Shown: positions 27,476 to 38,062, counted from the stretch's first letter. The stretch is DNA of 64,000 nucleotides from Stieleria neptunia (GCF_007754155.1 NZ_CP037423.1:7932938-7996937); one strand, 5' to 3'. The notes: generated by a model from the sequence alone, not told the origin. Made by a program: numbers and translations.

Positions 27476-27624
27476 ACCCTCTACGCCCACAGCGTTTTAC
27501 ACTTGTTCCCAGGCTCTGCCTGGGCTGCGCAAAACCGACCGGTTTTGTGTTGAAATTGCTATTTGAGAATTTGACGGAATTGGTTCTCTTATATGCAGTT
27601 TTTCCGCGTCATGGAGGTTCAGTC

Positions 27625-27870
27625 ATGTCTCAAGCCACGATTGAGTATAAGTCACCTGTTTCCAAACTTCTTGGTTCGGCACGCCGTGGACGAGAGAAAT
27701 GGAAGAACAACGCCATGCAATCCAAGCGGTTGATTAAGGAACTCAAGCAAAACCTCTGCAATGCGAGAGAGAGCCGCCAGCGATGGAGAGGCGAGGCAAG
27801 CCAACTGCGGCGGCGCGTCGCCGAGCTGCAGAGTGAATTAGAGCAGTTAAAAACGCGGAGCAGCCCCTGA
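27625..27870 (+). CDS. small basic coiled-coil protein of the insertion element
   Basis: The 81-residue product is lysine/arginine-rich and almost wholly helical (from about residue 15), with a C-terminal heptad-like segment RRRVAELQSELEQLK. ATG at 27625 follows GGAGG by about seven bases. It ends with TGA at 27868, and the transposase frame is open from 27837 in the -1 frame, with a run of five A residues at 27849-27853 in the overlap. It may be an oligomerisation or DNA-binding helper, or the N-terminus of a frameshift fusion. No family recognised. Confidence 0.7.
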   Translation: MSQATIEYKSPVSKLLGSARRGREKWKNNAMQSKRLIKELKQNLCNARESRQRWRGEASQLRRRVAELQSELEQLKTRSSP

Positions 27871-29183
27871 AGAATCGCCCGACGCAGCCGTCGACTCAAT
27901 TGCTGCCGCCGGCCCCCCAACATTCTTTTTCGTTGAGTCTCGTTGTACTCACGATTTCTTGGGTGCTCCAAGCAACCATCAGCTATCGAGCTTGTGAGAA
28001 AATTGCCCGCACGCTAGGCACCATCCATTCTGGATTGTCTCACGCCCCTACGGCAAACACGATTCAGAACTGGACGCTGCGACGGGGGCTGCATGAATTA
28101 ACGCGTCCCAAAGAACAGGCCGACGATTGGATTCTCCTGGTCGACCACACGATCCAATTGGGAAACGAGAAATGTCTTTTGATCGTTGGGATTCGCCTTG
28201 AACATTGGCTCAATCTCGATCGGCCTATCCGACTGAGCGATCTCTCGGCCATCCTGATCGAGATTGTCCAGACATCCAACGGCAAGATTGTTGCCGAGCA
28301 ACTGAAGAAAGCTGCTGACCGAGTCGGTCAGGTCAAGGCCATCATTTCCGACCAAGGTTCCGACTTGGTCAACGGAATCGCTGGTTTTCAACAGGAAAGC
28401 GAGTCGACGATCGCATTGACCGACATGTGTCACCGAACTGCGACGGCACTCAAACATGTCCTGCAGAAAGACCCTCAATGGGATTCGTTTCTCGGGCAAT
28501 GTGGAAAGACACAACCGAAAGCCAAACAGACTGAGCTGGGATCGTTGTTGCCTCCCAAACTCAAGGTCAAGGCACGCTTCATGAATCTGCACAGTCTGAT
28601 CGGGTGGGCAGAGCGGATGTTGCGTCTGCTTGACACCCCCCATGAAGAACGTCAGCAACAAGATCGACTTGGTCGCCTGGAAGAGAAATTCGCTTGGGTG
28701 CTTGACTATCGTGAATCGATCGCAGTCTGGGCACGTCTGATGCGGATGGTCGACAAGACGTTAGAGCACTCACGAACAGTCGGTTTTAACGCAGACTCGG
28801 CTGCTTCCCTGGCTGAAAAACTTTCGTGTGATGTAGGCGATTGGCAGAGCCAAGCGTTTCGCGACGAGATCGTCTCGGCGATCGAAGAGAATTCAAGCAT
28901 TCTTGCCCCCGGGGAGAGGTTGCCGGCGAGCAGCGAAATCCTTGAATCCTTGATCGGTAAGGGCAAGCAGATGGGTCGACAACATTCTCGCAGCGGTTTC
29001 ACCCGCAACGTCTTATCAATGGCTGCCAGCGTCGCCGACGTCAGTGCGGAAGCCATTGAAACGAGCCTCGCCTCCGTTACCCACAAAACCCTATGCAATT
29101 GGGTGAAGGACAACCTCAGACAAACCATGACGATGTTCCGCCGCAGCGTACTACCGTCATCCCCAGGAACCGATACGGCCTAA
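27867..29183 (+). CDS. transposase-like protein, family not recognised
   Basis: From TTG at 27900 the product is 427 residues; an in-frame CTG at 27867 overlaps the upstream TGA (CTGA). An N-terminal helix-turn-helix-like part (SYRACEKIARTLG...TANTIQNWTLRRGL) precedes an RNase-H-like core with candidate acidic residues D82 in LLVDHTIQLG and D151 in IISDQGSD, then DMCHRTA at 175. A later Glu in LDYRESIAVW is a possible third residue. The C-terminus (THKTLCNWVKDNLRQTM) is helical. Position between inverted ends, two acidic motifs and the element structure support a DDE transposase, but I cannot assign an IS family. Confidence 0.75.
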   Translation: MKNRPTQPSTQLLPPAPQHSFSLSLVVLTISWVLQATISYRACEKIARTLGTIHSGLSHAPTANTIQNWTLRRGLHELTRPKEQADDWILLVDHTIQLGNEKCLLIVGIRLEHWLNLDRPIRLSDLSAILIEIVQTSNGKIVAEQLKKAADRVGQVKAIISDQGSDLVNGIAGFQQESESTIALTDMCHRTATALKHVLQKDPQWDSFLGQCGKTQPKAKQTELGSLLPPKLKVKARFMNLHSLIGWAERMLRLLDTPHEERQQQDRLGRLEEKFAWVLDYRESIAVWARLMRMVDKTLEHSRTVGFNADSAASLAEKLSCDVGDWQSQAFRDEIVSAIEENSSILAPGERLPASSEILESLIGKGKQMGRQHSRSGFTRNVLSMAASVADVSAEAIETSLASVTHKTLCNWVKDNLRQTMTMFRRSVLPSSPGTDTA

Positions 29184-29354
29184 ATCTGCTATCCTTCTGA
29201 GCTGCAATTTTGCGCAGCCCAGGCTCTGCCTGGGAACACACTGATCCGGAGGCTCCGCCTCCGAATCGTCCCCAACGCGTGGCGGAGCCACACCGGCAAT
29301 GCGTTCCAAGGCGGAGCCTTGGAACGAGGATCGGATTGGAACGAGGATCGGGTG

Positions 29355-29373
29355 CAACGCACCCGTTTGCCGG
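29355..29373. repeat. 19-bp direct duplicate of the NHL gene 3' end
   Basis: caacgcacccgtttgccgg is identical to 27449-27467 in the last codons of the NHL gene. Between the copies lie only hairpin repeats and the insertion element, so the whole block seems to have been inserted with duplication of this site. 29184-29380 otherwise holds hairpin repeats (ggaggctccgcctcc, ccaaggcggagccttgg). Confidence 0.8.
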
Positions 29374-29380
29374 CGTGATG

Positions 29381-30661
<1,281 letters not shown>

Positions 30662-30721
30662 ACAGGCAATCCATCGTTCACGCGTTGGGCGGAGCCTGGG
30701 GACCGGTTGGAGCGTCCAAGG

Positions 30722-32221
30722 CTACAGATCGATCTTGATCGAATCGAGTGTGCTCTCACGCGCCTTGGCGTCTTCTTTGGCGTTGCGCCGGGTCCACCAG
30801 ATCGTGGCCAGGATTGCGACCGCGATCCCGACCGCCAACGCGTATCCGATCACTTGAACCTGGCCGTCATCGCTCGCCGGCGGGGCCATCGACTGCCAGG
30901 CCGAAACGACGATCAACGGACCGACCTGTTTGCCGCCACCTTCGCGGGTCATGAATTCGTTCTTGTAGCTCCACAAACGATAAAAGAATCCTTCGATCGC
31001 AACGGGGTGGCTGAGCATGGTGACGACGGCGTCGTTGTCCCCGAGCTGCTCGATCAGAAAACTCGGCAACGAGGCCGCGACCAGCGAGACGGGATACGAA
31101 CCGCTCATCCGAATCGGCTCGCCGGGATCGTCCTCGCTGCGCGCCAATTGGATGATCGTATTGCCCAGATCGCCGCTGGCGTCGACCTGGTAATAGTGGT
31201 CCTGGCCCAGTTGCGCCCGCCGCGCCGGATCGGACACACTGATGCGTGTGATCCGAACCGTCGATGCGTTCATTCGGATCCACTGCCCGTGATAGTCCTG
31301 CGGGGACTGCAGCAATTCCACCGGCTCGATCGCCAGGGGATCCGGGGAGGTGGCCGGATCAAAGGGGTCGGTGTTCAGGTTTTTGGCGGCCGCGAGCATC
31401 GAGTAAAACGCGTCGCCGTCGGCGGCTTCCAGCGACCGACGATTCCTGGATGCCGCTTCGGCGATGCGGCTCAAGTCCACACCCTGGCGCGCGAGCAGCT
31501 TCCAGCCCACACTTTCGGCCATCGCCGGGAACCACGCGACACGCCCGGCCGCAAAGACTTGTTCGGCGCTCGACGCGTCGATCACGATCGCATTCGCTTT
31601 GACTCGGTCGCCTTCGGAAATCTTGCCGACCAGCGACGGTGCGAAAACCGCAATCGAATCTTCGGAATCCGGCAGCGCCAGCACCAGTTCTTGAAACGTT
31701 TCCAACTCCAGGAACTCGGTCAACGATTCGGGGACACTGTATTGACGAACGGCCTCGATCGTGCCTTCGACTTCAACCGCATCGCCGGTGGTCAACTCGG
31801 CCGCAACGGTCGGGTCGGTGATCGAACCGGCCGATCGCGATGCCAGCGCGTCTTCATCCGATTTGCGCATTCGAAACAACAGCCGCGACATTTCACCGGC
31901 CACGTTGGAATCGCTGACCGGATAACAGGCTTCAATCCGCTGGGCGTCAAAACCGCTGAGCAGATCGATGGCGGATTGCGCCGGCGACTGCCCGCTAAAG
32001 CACAACGTCGAAGCGATCGCGATCATCAGTGAGACAGTCCTCCGGACGACGGCCCGGAAGGGCCGTCGTACTCGGAAAAGCGGTCGCCTGAAGCTGGACG
32101 GTCCCTTGAGGCGATTCCCGGTCGCTGCATCGCAGCGACAGTTGGCGGCTAAAGCCTGCACACCAACACGCATGCCCGTGCCAGGGGTGCCAAAGACCAT
32201 TCTGGTCCAAACGAATCTCAT
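30722..32221 (-). CDS. membrane-anchored planctomycete protein of unknown function; N-terminus partly repeat-derived
   Basis: An open frame of 499 codons starts at ATG 32221, overlapping the upstream stop (ATGA). Codons 18 to about 62 are the dispersed repeat found at 37980-38050 and 1917-1975, translated in frame. An alternative start is ATG 32026 (GGAGG 12 bases upstream), giving 434 residues that begin with a signal-like MIAIASTLCFSGQSPAQ. The body is extracytoplasmic-looking with a DYHGQWIRMNASTVRITRI strand region. A C-terminal helix (VIGYALAVGIAVAILATIWW, about 460-480) and a short charged tail follow. It pairs with the next gene upstream, of the same architecture. No known domain recognised. 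Confidence 0.75.
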   Translation of the reverse strand: MRFVWTRMVFGTPGTGMRVGVQALAANCRCDAATGNRLKGPSSFRRPLFRVRRPFRAVVRRTVSLMIAIASTLCFSGQSPAQSAIDLLSGFDAQRIEACYPVSDSNVAGEMSRLLFRMRKSDEDALASRSAGSITDPTVAAELTTGDAVEVEGTIEAVRQYSVPESLTEFLELETFQELVLALPDSEDSIAVFAPSLVGKISEGDRVKANAIVIDASSAEQVFAAGRVAWFPAMAESVGWKLLARQGVDLSRIAEAASRNRRSLEAADGDAFYSMLAAAKNLNTDPFDPATSPDPLAIEPVELLQSPQDYHGQWIRMNASTVRITRISVSDPARRAQLGQDHYYQVDASGDLGNTIIQLARSEDDPGEPIRMSGSYPVSLVAASLPSFLIEQLGDNDAVVTMLSHPVAIEGFFYRLWSYKNEFMTREGGGKQVGPLIVVSAWQSMAPPASDDGQVQVIGYALAVGIAVAILATIWWTRRNAKEDAKARESTLDSIKIDL

Positions 32222-33636
32222 GATGGCGTTCCCTGCTTTTCGGAGTCGTGGTGGGTGAGGGCATCGAGGTCGAGTCGAACATCGTCGCCGGCCTGTTGCC
32301 GCAAGTTTCGGGTTCGCTTGGCATCTTGGGCGCTGCGGTACATCAACCCTCCGGCCAACGCGATGCCGGCAAGCACCGCGAGCAAGATCCCGGTGATCCC
32401 CATCACCTTATCAGCATTTGCATCCGGTCCGCCGTCGGCGTTCCCTGCCGGTTGCCCATCCGTCGCCGCTGCGCCCCCCTTGGCTCCGACGAGTCGACCG
32501 ATCACCACCGGTGCCAAGTCGGCACCGATCGATGATCGATAGGGCAGCCGCTTGATGAACCGACCGACCGCGGCGATCTGGCCGTCCGGGTTGGCGGGAT
32601 TGGATTGTCGATCCCATGATCCGTCGGCGGTCAACGAGTCCGCGATGGCCTCGGGCAGTTGTCGCGTCACCAGGATCGTCGGGCGGATGCCGCCGTCGGC
32701 GGGAATGATCCACAGTTTCCAGTAACTTTCGATTGCGACGCGATTGGCTTGGGCGGTTTTCTTCTCCGCCAGTTGCAACCGACCGACCAGTCGAACCGTC
32801 TGACCGCGATAGACCTCGGGTTGTTGCAGCAGCGGCAGCGTGCCCGTCGTGACGCCCTGATCGGCGGCAAGCTGATCGGCACGAGCCAGACCCAAGTAAA
32901 ACGCATCGCTGTCGGCGCTGCTCCAAAACGTTCCGTCGTCGACGCGTTGAAAGGCCGCGGTTTGCAGGGCATCCAGCAACGGCGATGCCCAGGACGAAAT
33001 CTGATTCCACATGGTCCGGGAACACTCGCCCGTTTCGGCACAGGTGCGCAGCGTCTGCAGCGCCGCCAAGATCTTCGTTTTCGCCTCGCCGTCTTGGGGT
33101 GGCGACTGCTGTTGCAATCGTTCGGCCGACGCATCGAGTTGGTCGACGGACAAGCCGCCCCAGTTGAAGCGTTCCCGATCGCCACCGGATTGCCGGCCGA
33201 CCGATTGCAGCTGGATCAACGACTGGATCCAGGCCCGTTGCAACGACAGCTCCATCGCGTCGACCCACTGCGGGGCGGATTCCCAATCCGTCGCAAGGGA
33301 CGTTGCCGCGGCGGATGGGGTCGCGTCTTCGCGGGCCGGACGGTTGGCCGGAACATCACCGGATGTGTCGCGCCGCTGGGCCAGGGCCGACGCCGGCTCG
33401 GTTGCCGGTTCGATCGGCACCCAGGTTTCTTCTGGGGCGACAAAAAAGGTCTGGTAAAGTCCCGGCCGACGGGCCTCGCGCATCACCACGATCACCAACA
33501 GCAACACCACGCCCAGCCGAATCAGCCGCCGCCGGTTGTCCGCCGCGCCGGGGGCTGACGTCCGCTTTTTCGGATTTCCCTCCCCTCGCCTGGGGCGATA
33601 AAGGCTGGAATCGTTAAATTGCGATGGGATTCGCAT
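32218..33636 (-). CDS. membrane protein paralogous to its downstream neighbour, unknown function
   Basis: The 472-residue protein has an N-terminal helix (RLIRLGVVLLLVIVVM, about 37-52), a low-complexity Ala/Thr/Asp-rich stretch and a helical region. Next comes VYRGQTVRLVGRLQLAEKK (about 277), which resembles the DYHGQWIRMNASTVRITRI segment of the downstream protein. A second helix follows near the C-terminus (GITGILLAVLAGIALAGGLM). Both proteins look like one family with an OB-like repeat held between membrane anchors. Divergent from the TPR operon, with a 105-bp gap. Confidence 0.75.
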   Translation of the reverse strand: MRIPSQFNDSSLYRPRRGEGNPKKRTSAPGAADNRRRLIRLGVVLLLVIVVMREARRPGLYQTFFVAPEETWVPIEPATEPASALAQRRDTSGDVPANRPAREDATPSAAATSLATDWESAPQWVDAMELSLQRAWIQSLIQLQSVGRQSGGDRERFNWGGLSVDQLDASAERLQQQSPPQDGEAKTKILAALQTLRTCAETGECSRTMWNQISSWASPLLDALQTAAFQRVDDGTFWSSADSDAFYLGLARADQLAADQGVTTGTLPLLQQPEVYRGQTVRLVGRLQLAEKKTAQANRVAIESYWKLWIIPADGGIRPTILVTRQLPEAIADSLTADGSWDRQSNPANPDGQIAAVGRFIKRLPYRSSIGADLAPVVIGRLVGAKGGAAATDGQPAGNADGGPDANADKVMGITGILLAVLAGIALAGGLMYRSAQDAKRTRNLRQQAGDDVRLDLDALTHHDSEKQGTPS

Positions 33637-33741
33637 GACTCGTCGGACCGAAGGGGGGCGTGCGCTTGAATGACTGCAGGGACGACTTTACGCTAGATTA
33701 ACCTCTTTCTTCAATCTGATCACTTTTCGACAAATCGCGGT

Positions 33742-36700
33742 ATGACGAATCTTATGCGCCACAGCCGGCCGAAGTCGTGTTTCCATCGGCCGTCAAATCC
33801 CATTGGCCGCCTTTCGGTCGTCGCAGCTTGCTTGCTGTTTGCGTTGGCGATGACGCAAGACGTGCGTGGCGAGGGCGAACCCGCCGAAGCCTTCGTCAAA
33901 CAACTTCGCAACGTCGGCTACTTTGATACCGCGATCAGCTACCTGGATCGGGCGGAGAAGCTGCCGGGCGTGGATCCCTCGTTCGTGGCCGCCATTCCGC
34001 TCGAGAAAGCGCAGACCTACATCGAGACGGCACTCAACTCTCGCAACCCCGACGACCGCGACAAGGCGTTCGCCGATGCCGAAGCCTCGCTCCAGGAGTT
34101 TCTCACCCGCGAAAGCCACCCGCGTCAAAGCGAAGCGCGGCTGCAGTTGGGCAAGCTGCAAATGATTCGGGCGGCTCAACTGCTGGCCGGCGACCCCGTC
34201 GAAACCGAAAAACGGCAAGCCCGCGAGTCCTATTTGGCGGCCGCCAAGACGTTCGACGGCATCGTCAGTGACCTGAGGGGAAAACTGGAATCGATGCGGG
34301 GCCAGAAAATCGATCCCGAGAAAGATCCCGACGCGGCCGCACTCCGCGATCAATATCGATTCGAATTCCTGCAATCCCAGCTCAACGCCGCCGATGCCAT
34401 CAAGCTCGCCGCAAAGACGCACGCGGAACCGGCCAAAGACGGCAAAAAACAACTCCAAGACGCCGTCAAACGCTTCGAGGAACTCAACAAAAAGTATGCC
34501 ACCTACTCTCCCGGCGCGATCGCGTTGTCCCATCTCGGCGATTTGAACGAGATCCTCGGCAAGTCCGATGCGGCACTGGACAACTATCTGCGGATGCTCG
34601 AAGAACCTGCCGTCGACCAACTTCGCGAAGCCAAATTCACGTCCGCCGCGGGCGTGATTCGACTCAAGCTGGCCGCCGACCCGCCGGCCTACCAAGAAGC
34701 AATCGACCGCACCGCAAACTGGGTCAAGGAGATCCGCCCCAACGAGGAGTCTCTGCCGGTGGTGCAGGAATTTCGCATTCAATTGGCCAAAGCCTATCTC
34801 GCCAAAGCGGCCGACGACAGTTTGAAAAAAGGTGAGATCGGTCGCGCCAAATCCGAAGGCCGCGACCTGTTGCGGGCCGCGAGCAAGGTGCCCGGGCCGC
34901 ACGTCGAACAGGCCAAAGCGATGTTGGCCGACTTGGGGATCGAGCAGGAAGCCGAAACACTGCCCACCGCGGAGCCCCCCTCCAGCTTTGACGATGCGAT
35001 GGAAAAGGCGACGCAGGTCTTGAACGTGACCAGCGATTTGGAAGAAGCGCTCAAGGTCATCCAAGCCCAGAAGCAAACGCCTCAACTGAAACAACAGATC
35101 GACGACATTCAAAAGCAGATCGACGAATCGTATCGAATCGGCGTGCAAGTCCTTCGCGGCGGGTTGGCGATGGTGACGCCCGACACCAACATCGAATCGC
35201 TTAACCAGGCGCGTCAGATTTTGGCGTACTTCCTGTACCAGTCCAAGCGGCTTCGTGAGACCGTGGTGGTGGGGAACTTCTTGGCACGCCATGCCCCCGG
35301 CACCGAACTGGGACTCAAAGGCGGCTTGATGGCGCTGACCAGCATGCAGTTGCTGTTGGCCGAAGTCCCCGATGATGCCAACGAAGGTTTGATCCGGCAG
35401 CTGGAATCACTCGGCAACTTTTTGGCCAAGACCTGGCCGGATGACCCCAACGCCGCCGCCGCCCAAGGTCTGCAGATCCGATTGTTGCTCAAGAAAGACG
35501 ACTTCGACGGCGCCCAGCAGTTGATCGATCAGATGGCCGCCGGCAACGAACGGGCATCGTTCAAACGCTTGCTCGGTCAGCTGTTGTGGAACCAATCGAT
35601 CGTGGCACGGACCCAAGAGAGCGATGACGCCAAGTCGGAGAGATTGTTGGACCGCGCCAAGCAGAATCTGCAATCCGGGTTGGACGAGATCGAAGGCAAT
35701 CTGATCGAAGTCGAGGGCATGCAAGCCGCCACGGTGCTGGCCAAGATTCATCTGATGCAACAGGACAGCGCCGCCGCCCTCAAGGTCCTTGATCATCCGA
35801 AGTACGGTCCACTGGAATGGATCACCAAACTCGGCAAGCAGTCGGAATCCTTCGCCGGTGAGTTGTACAGCACCGAACTGAAGGCCTTGGTCGGACAGAT
35901 GCTCGAGTCGGACACGCCGGAATCCTATCTGGATCGGATGACCGCCACGATGGAAAAACTTCGCAAGGCGTACCAGGGAGAAGAATCGCAAACCAGGCTG
36001 ACACAGACCTACATGCGTTTGGCCAACGATCTGAAATCACAACTCGACACCGCCACGCCGGCCAGAAAGACCAAGTTGATCGAAGCATTTCGTGTGATGC
36101 TGCAACGCATCTCCGACGCCACCAACGACAACGCGACCCTGCGGTGGGTCGGCCAGACGCTGATGTCGATGGGCGAGGCTTCGATGGAGCAAGGTCAGGT
36201 CAAGGCGACCGGTCAGGCCAAGGACTTGTTGAACCAAGCCGTCGCAACGTTTAAAGCGCTGCCCGATCAAGACAACCCGACGACCGCCTATCTGTTGGGA
36301 CTCTCCCAGCGGTTGGTGGGCGAGTACAAGGACTCGATCGACACGTTTGACAAATTGTTGAAGCAAAAACCGCTGATGCTGGAAGCCCAGGTCGAAGCCG
36401 CCCAGGCCTACGAATCCTGGGCCGGCAGCCTGCCGCCCAACATCGCCTACAAAGCCTACCGGGCCGCCTTGGAAGGCGCTCGTCCGGGCAAGGACAAAAA
36501 GAATGTCATCTGGGGTTGGGCGGAGATCAGCAGCAAGACCAGCAAGATGATCAATCGCAATGAAAACTTTAAGGAGAAATTTTTTGAATCCCGCTACCAC
36601 GTCGCTCTCTGCTTGTACCTGATGGGAAAAGCCGGAAAGCGGGACGACGATACCAAGAAAGCGATCAAGGTGATTCGAGAAGCGGCCACGTTGTTCCCCG

Positions 36701-36813
36701 ACCTCGGCGGTCCCAAACGACGGGCCGAGTACGACGCGCTGATGAAGGAAGCGCAACGCTCGGTCGGCCAAAACCCCGTCGGGATCGCCAAGCCCCAACC
36801 TCAACCGAACTAG
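33742..36813 (+). CDS. large exported TPR-repeat protein
   Basis: The 1023-residue protein has a signal peptide (LSVVAACLLFALAMTQDVRG, ending about residue 43). It then consists almost wholly of helical TPR-like repeats (for example ALDNYLRMLEEPAVDQLREAKF, AYLLGLSQRLVGEYKDSIDTF, LEAQVEAAQAYESWAG). It ends in a Pro/Gln-rich tail. TPR arrays of this type bind partner proteins; the location is probably periplasmic. A second, smaller TPR protein follows after 65 bp in the same direction, suggesting a shared transcript and complex. Confidence 0.85.
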   Translation: MTNLMRHSRPKSCFHRPSNPIGRLSVVAACLLFALAMTQDVRGEGEPAEAFVKQLRNVGYFDTAISYLDRAEKLPGVDPSFVAAIPLEKAQTYIETALNSRNPDDRDKAFADAEASLQEFLTRESHPRQSEARLQLGKLQMIRAAQLLAGDPVETEKRQARESYLAAAKTFDGIVSDLRGKLESMRGQKIDPEKDPDAAALRDQYRFEFLQSQLNAADAIKLAAKTHAEPAKDGKKQLQDAVKRFEELNKKYATYSPGAIALSHLGDLNEILGKSDAALDNYLRMLEEPAVDQLREAKFTSAAGVIRLKLAADPPAYQEAIDRTANWVKEIRPNEESLPVVQEFRIQLAKAYLAKAADDSLKKGEIGRAKSEGRDLLRAASKVPGPHVEQAKAMLADLGIEQEAETLPTAEPPSSFDDAMEKATQVLNVTSDLEEALKVIQAQKQTPQLKQQIDDIQKQIDESYRIGVQVLRGGLAMVTPDTNIESLNQARQILAYFLYQSKRLRETVVVGNFLARHAPGTELGLKGGLMALTSMQLLLAEVPDDANEGLIRQLESLGNFLAKTWPDDPNAAAAQGLQIRLLLKKDDFDGAQQLIDQMAAGNERASFKRLLGQLLWNQSIVARTQESDDAKSERLLDRAKQNLQSGLDEIEGNLIEVEGMQAATVLAKIHLMQQDSAAALKVLDHPKYGPLEWITKLGKQSESFAGELYSTELKALVGQMLESDTPESYLDRMTATMEKLRKAYQGEESQTRLTQTYMRLANDLKSQLDTATPARKTKLIEAFRVMLQRISDATNDNATLRWVGQTLMSMGEASMEQGQVKATGQAKDLLNQAVATFKALPDQDNPTTAYLLGLSQRLVGEYKDSIDTFDKLLKQKPLMLEAQVEAAQAYESWAGSLPPNIAYKAYRAALEGARPGKDKKNVIWGWAEISSKTSKMINRNENFKEKFFESRYHVALCLYLMGKAGKRDDDTKKAIKVIREAATLFPDLGGPKRRAEYDALMKEAQRSVGQNPVGIAKPQPQPN

Positions 36814-36878
36814 AGTCCGCCGCCTCTTTTATCCACTGACAACACGTTCAACCTTTGCGTCCCACGATAACACGATTC

Positions 36879-37919
36879 ATGACCCACCCTCGCCTACTCT
36901 GCCTCTCCGTTGTTGCCGCCGTTTTCAGCTTCGGTCTCATGATCGAGGATGCCCAGGCGCAACTCGATCGTGTCTACACCTACGACTCCGGGACCGCGTC
37001 CAGCGGCACCATCACAACGGTGACCAAGAACGGCATCCAACTGAAGGTCGGAGCGAACACGAAAAATTTCAGCGAAGACGAGATTCGCAAGGTCGCCTTC
37101 CAAGGCGATCCGCCGCCCTTGGCACGCGCCCGCGAGTTTGCCATCGACGGCCAATACGAACAGGCACTCGACGAATTGAAGGCGCTCGACTTCAACACGC
37201 TCTCACGAGAACTGATCAAAGTTGACGCCGCGTATTATCGGTTCCTCTCTCGTGCCAAGTTGGCTTTGGCCGGACAAGGCGATCGCAAAGCCGCGACAGC
37301 CGAAGGAATCAGTTTCGCCACCAGCAATCGTGATTCATTCCACTTCTATTCAGTCGCCAAACTGTTGGGCGATCTCGCGCTGGCGCAAAAACAGCACGCC
37401 AAAGCGCTCCAGTTCTACGGTGCCCTCGCCCAAGCACCGTCGACGGAGTCCAAAATCCAATCGCGTTACCTGATCGGCGTCACGATGCTGGAGCAAGACG
37501 ACATTCCGGGAGCGGAGAAAGCGTTTTCGGATGTCGCGTCCGTGGAGGTCAATTCGACCAGCGCGCTGCGACTGAAAACGCTCGCCAAAGCGGGCCAAGC
37601 CGTCGCGCTGGCCAAGGGCGGCAAAGGCAAACAGGGACTGGAGTTGGCCGACAAACTGATCAGCGAACTGAACCCCACCGATATCGAAATGTCTGCCAAG
37701 ATCTACAACGCCCAAGGAGCCAGCTACGAAGCCGCCGGCGATATCGAAGGCGCCATCTTGGCCTACCTGCACACGCACCTGATGTTCTCCGGCCAACCCG
37801 ACGCCCACGCCACCGCGCTCAGCCGACTCGTCGAACTGTGGCCCAAAGTCGGACGAACCGAACGCGCCGCCGAAGCCCGCCAAGAACTGCAAACCCGCTA
37901 CCCCGGCTTCGTCAACTGA
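36879..37919 (+). CDS. exported TPR-repeat protein with N-terminal SGTIT-type domain
   Basis: Start ATG 36879 gives 346 residues with signal peptide MTHPRLLCLSVVAAVFSFGL, cleaved after AQAQ near 28. A small beta domain (SSGTITTVTKNGIQLKVG, residues about 43-80) with DEIRKVAF precedes TPR repeats (QYEQALDELKALDF, KQHAKALQFYGALAQ, GDIEGAILAYLHTH). A frame opening at TTG 36855 is less likely. Same operon as the large TPR protein. Confidence 0.85.
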   Translation: MTHPRLLCLSVVAAVFSFGLMIEDAQAQLDRVYTYDSGTASSGTITTVTKNGIQLKVGANTKNFSEDEIRKVAFQGDPPPLARAREFAIDGQYEQALDELKALDFNTLSRELIKVDAAYYRFLSRAKLALAGQGDRKAATAEGISFATSNRDSFHFYSVAKLLGDLALAQKQHAKALQFYGALAQAPSTESKIQSRYLIGVTMLEQDDIPGAEKAFSDVASVEVNSTSALRLKTLAKAGQAVALAKGGKGKQGLELADKLISELNPTDIEMSAKIYNAQGASYEAAGDIEGAILAYLHTHLMFSGQPDAHATALSRLVELWPKVGRTERAAEARQELQTRYPGFVN

Positions 37920-37927
37920 CCCCGTGG

Positions 37928-38062
37928 GATAGGCTTCCAGCCTGTCGAGGCTGCTCCGGAAAAGGGGCCACTCATATGTGTTGGTGTGCAAGCTTTAGCC
38001 GCCCACTGTCGCTGCCTAGCAGCGACCGGGAATCGCCTCACGGCTAAACACCAACGGTTGCC
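37928..38062. repeat. half copy of the taggcttccagcctgtc repeat followed by a second repeat family
   Basis: 37928-37947 is a single arm of the palindromic family. 37980-38050 reads tgttggtgtgcaagctttag ... cacggctaaacaccaac, an imperfect inverted repeat (ttggtgt/acaccaa). The same family sits in the coding start at 32110-32175 and flanks the IS1380 element (3716-3735). Confidence 0.75.

Larger units (their letters stand above)
27525..29217 (+). mobile_element. two-ORF insertion element, family not assigned (1693 bp)
   Basis: The ends carry a 10-bp inverted repeat CTGCGCAAAA / TTTTGCGCAG (27525-27534, 29208-29217). Identical 17-bp sequences cccaggctctgcctggg flank both sides (27508-27524 and 29218-29234); the undisturbed host hairpin repeat ttcccaggctctgcctggg occurs elsewhere in the window. 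The element holds a small coiled-coil gene and a transposase-like gene and is less GC-rich than its surroundings. The flanking 17-mers are either a long target duplication or part of target recognition. Confidence 0.8.

Noticed and set aside
33793..35292. 499-codon minus-strand frame inside the TPR gene
   Set aside because: Antisense of a helical TPR gene; no family pattern.
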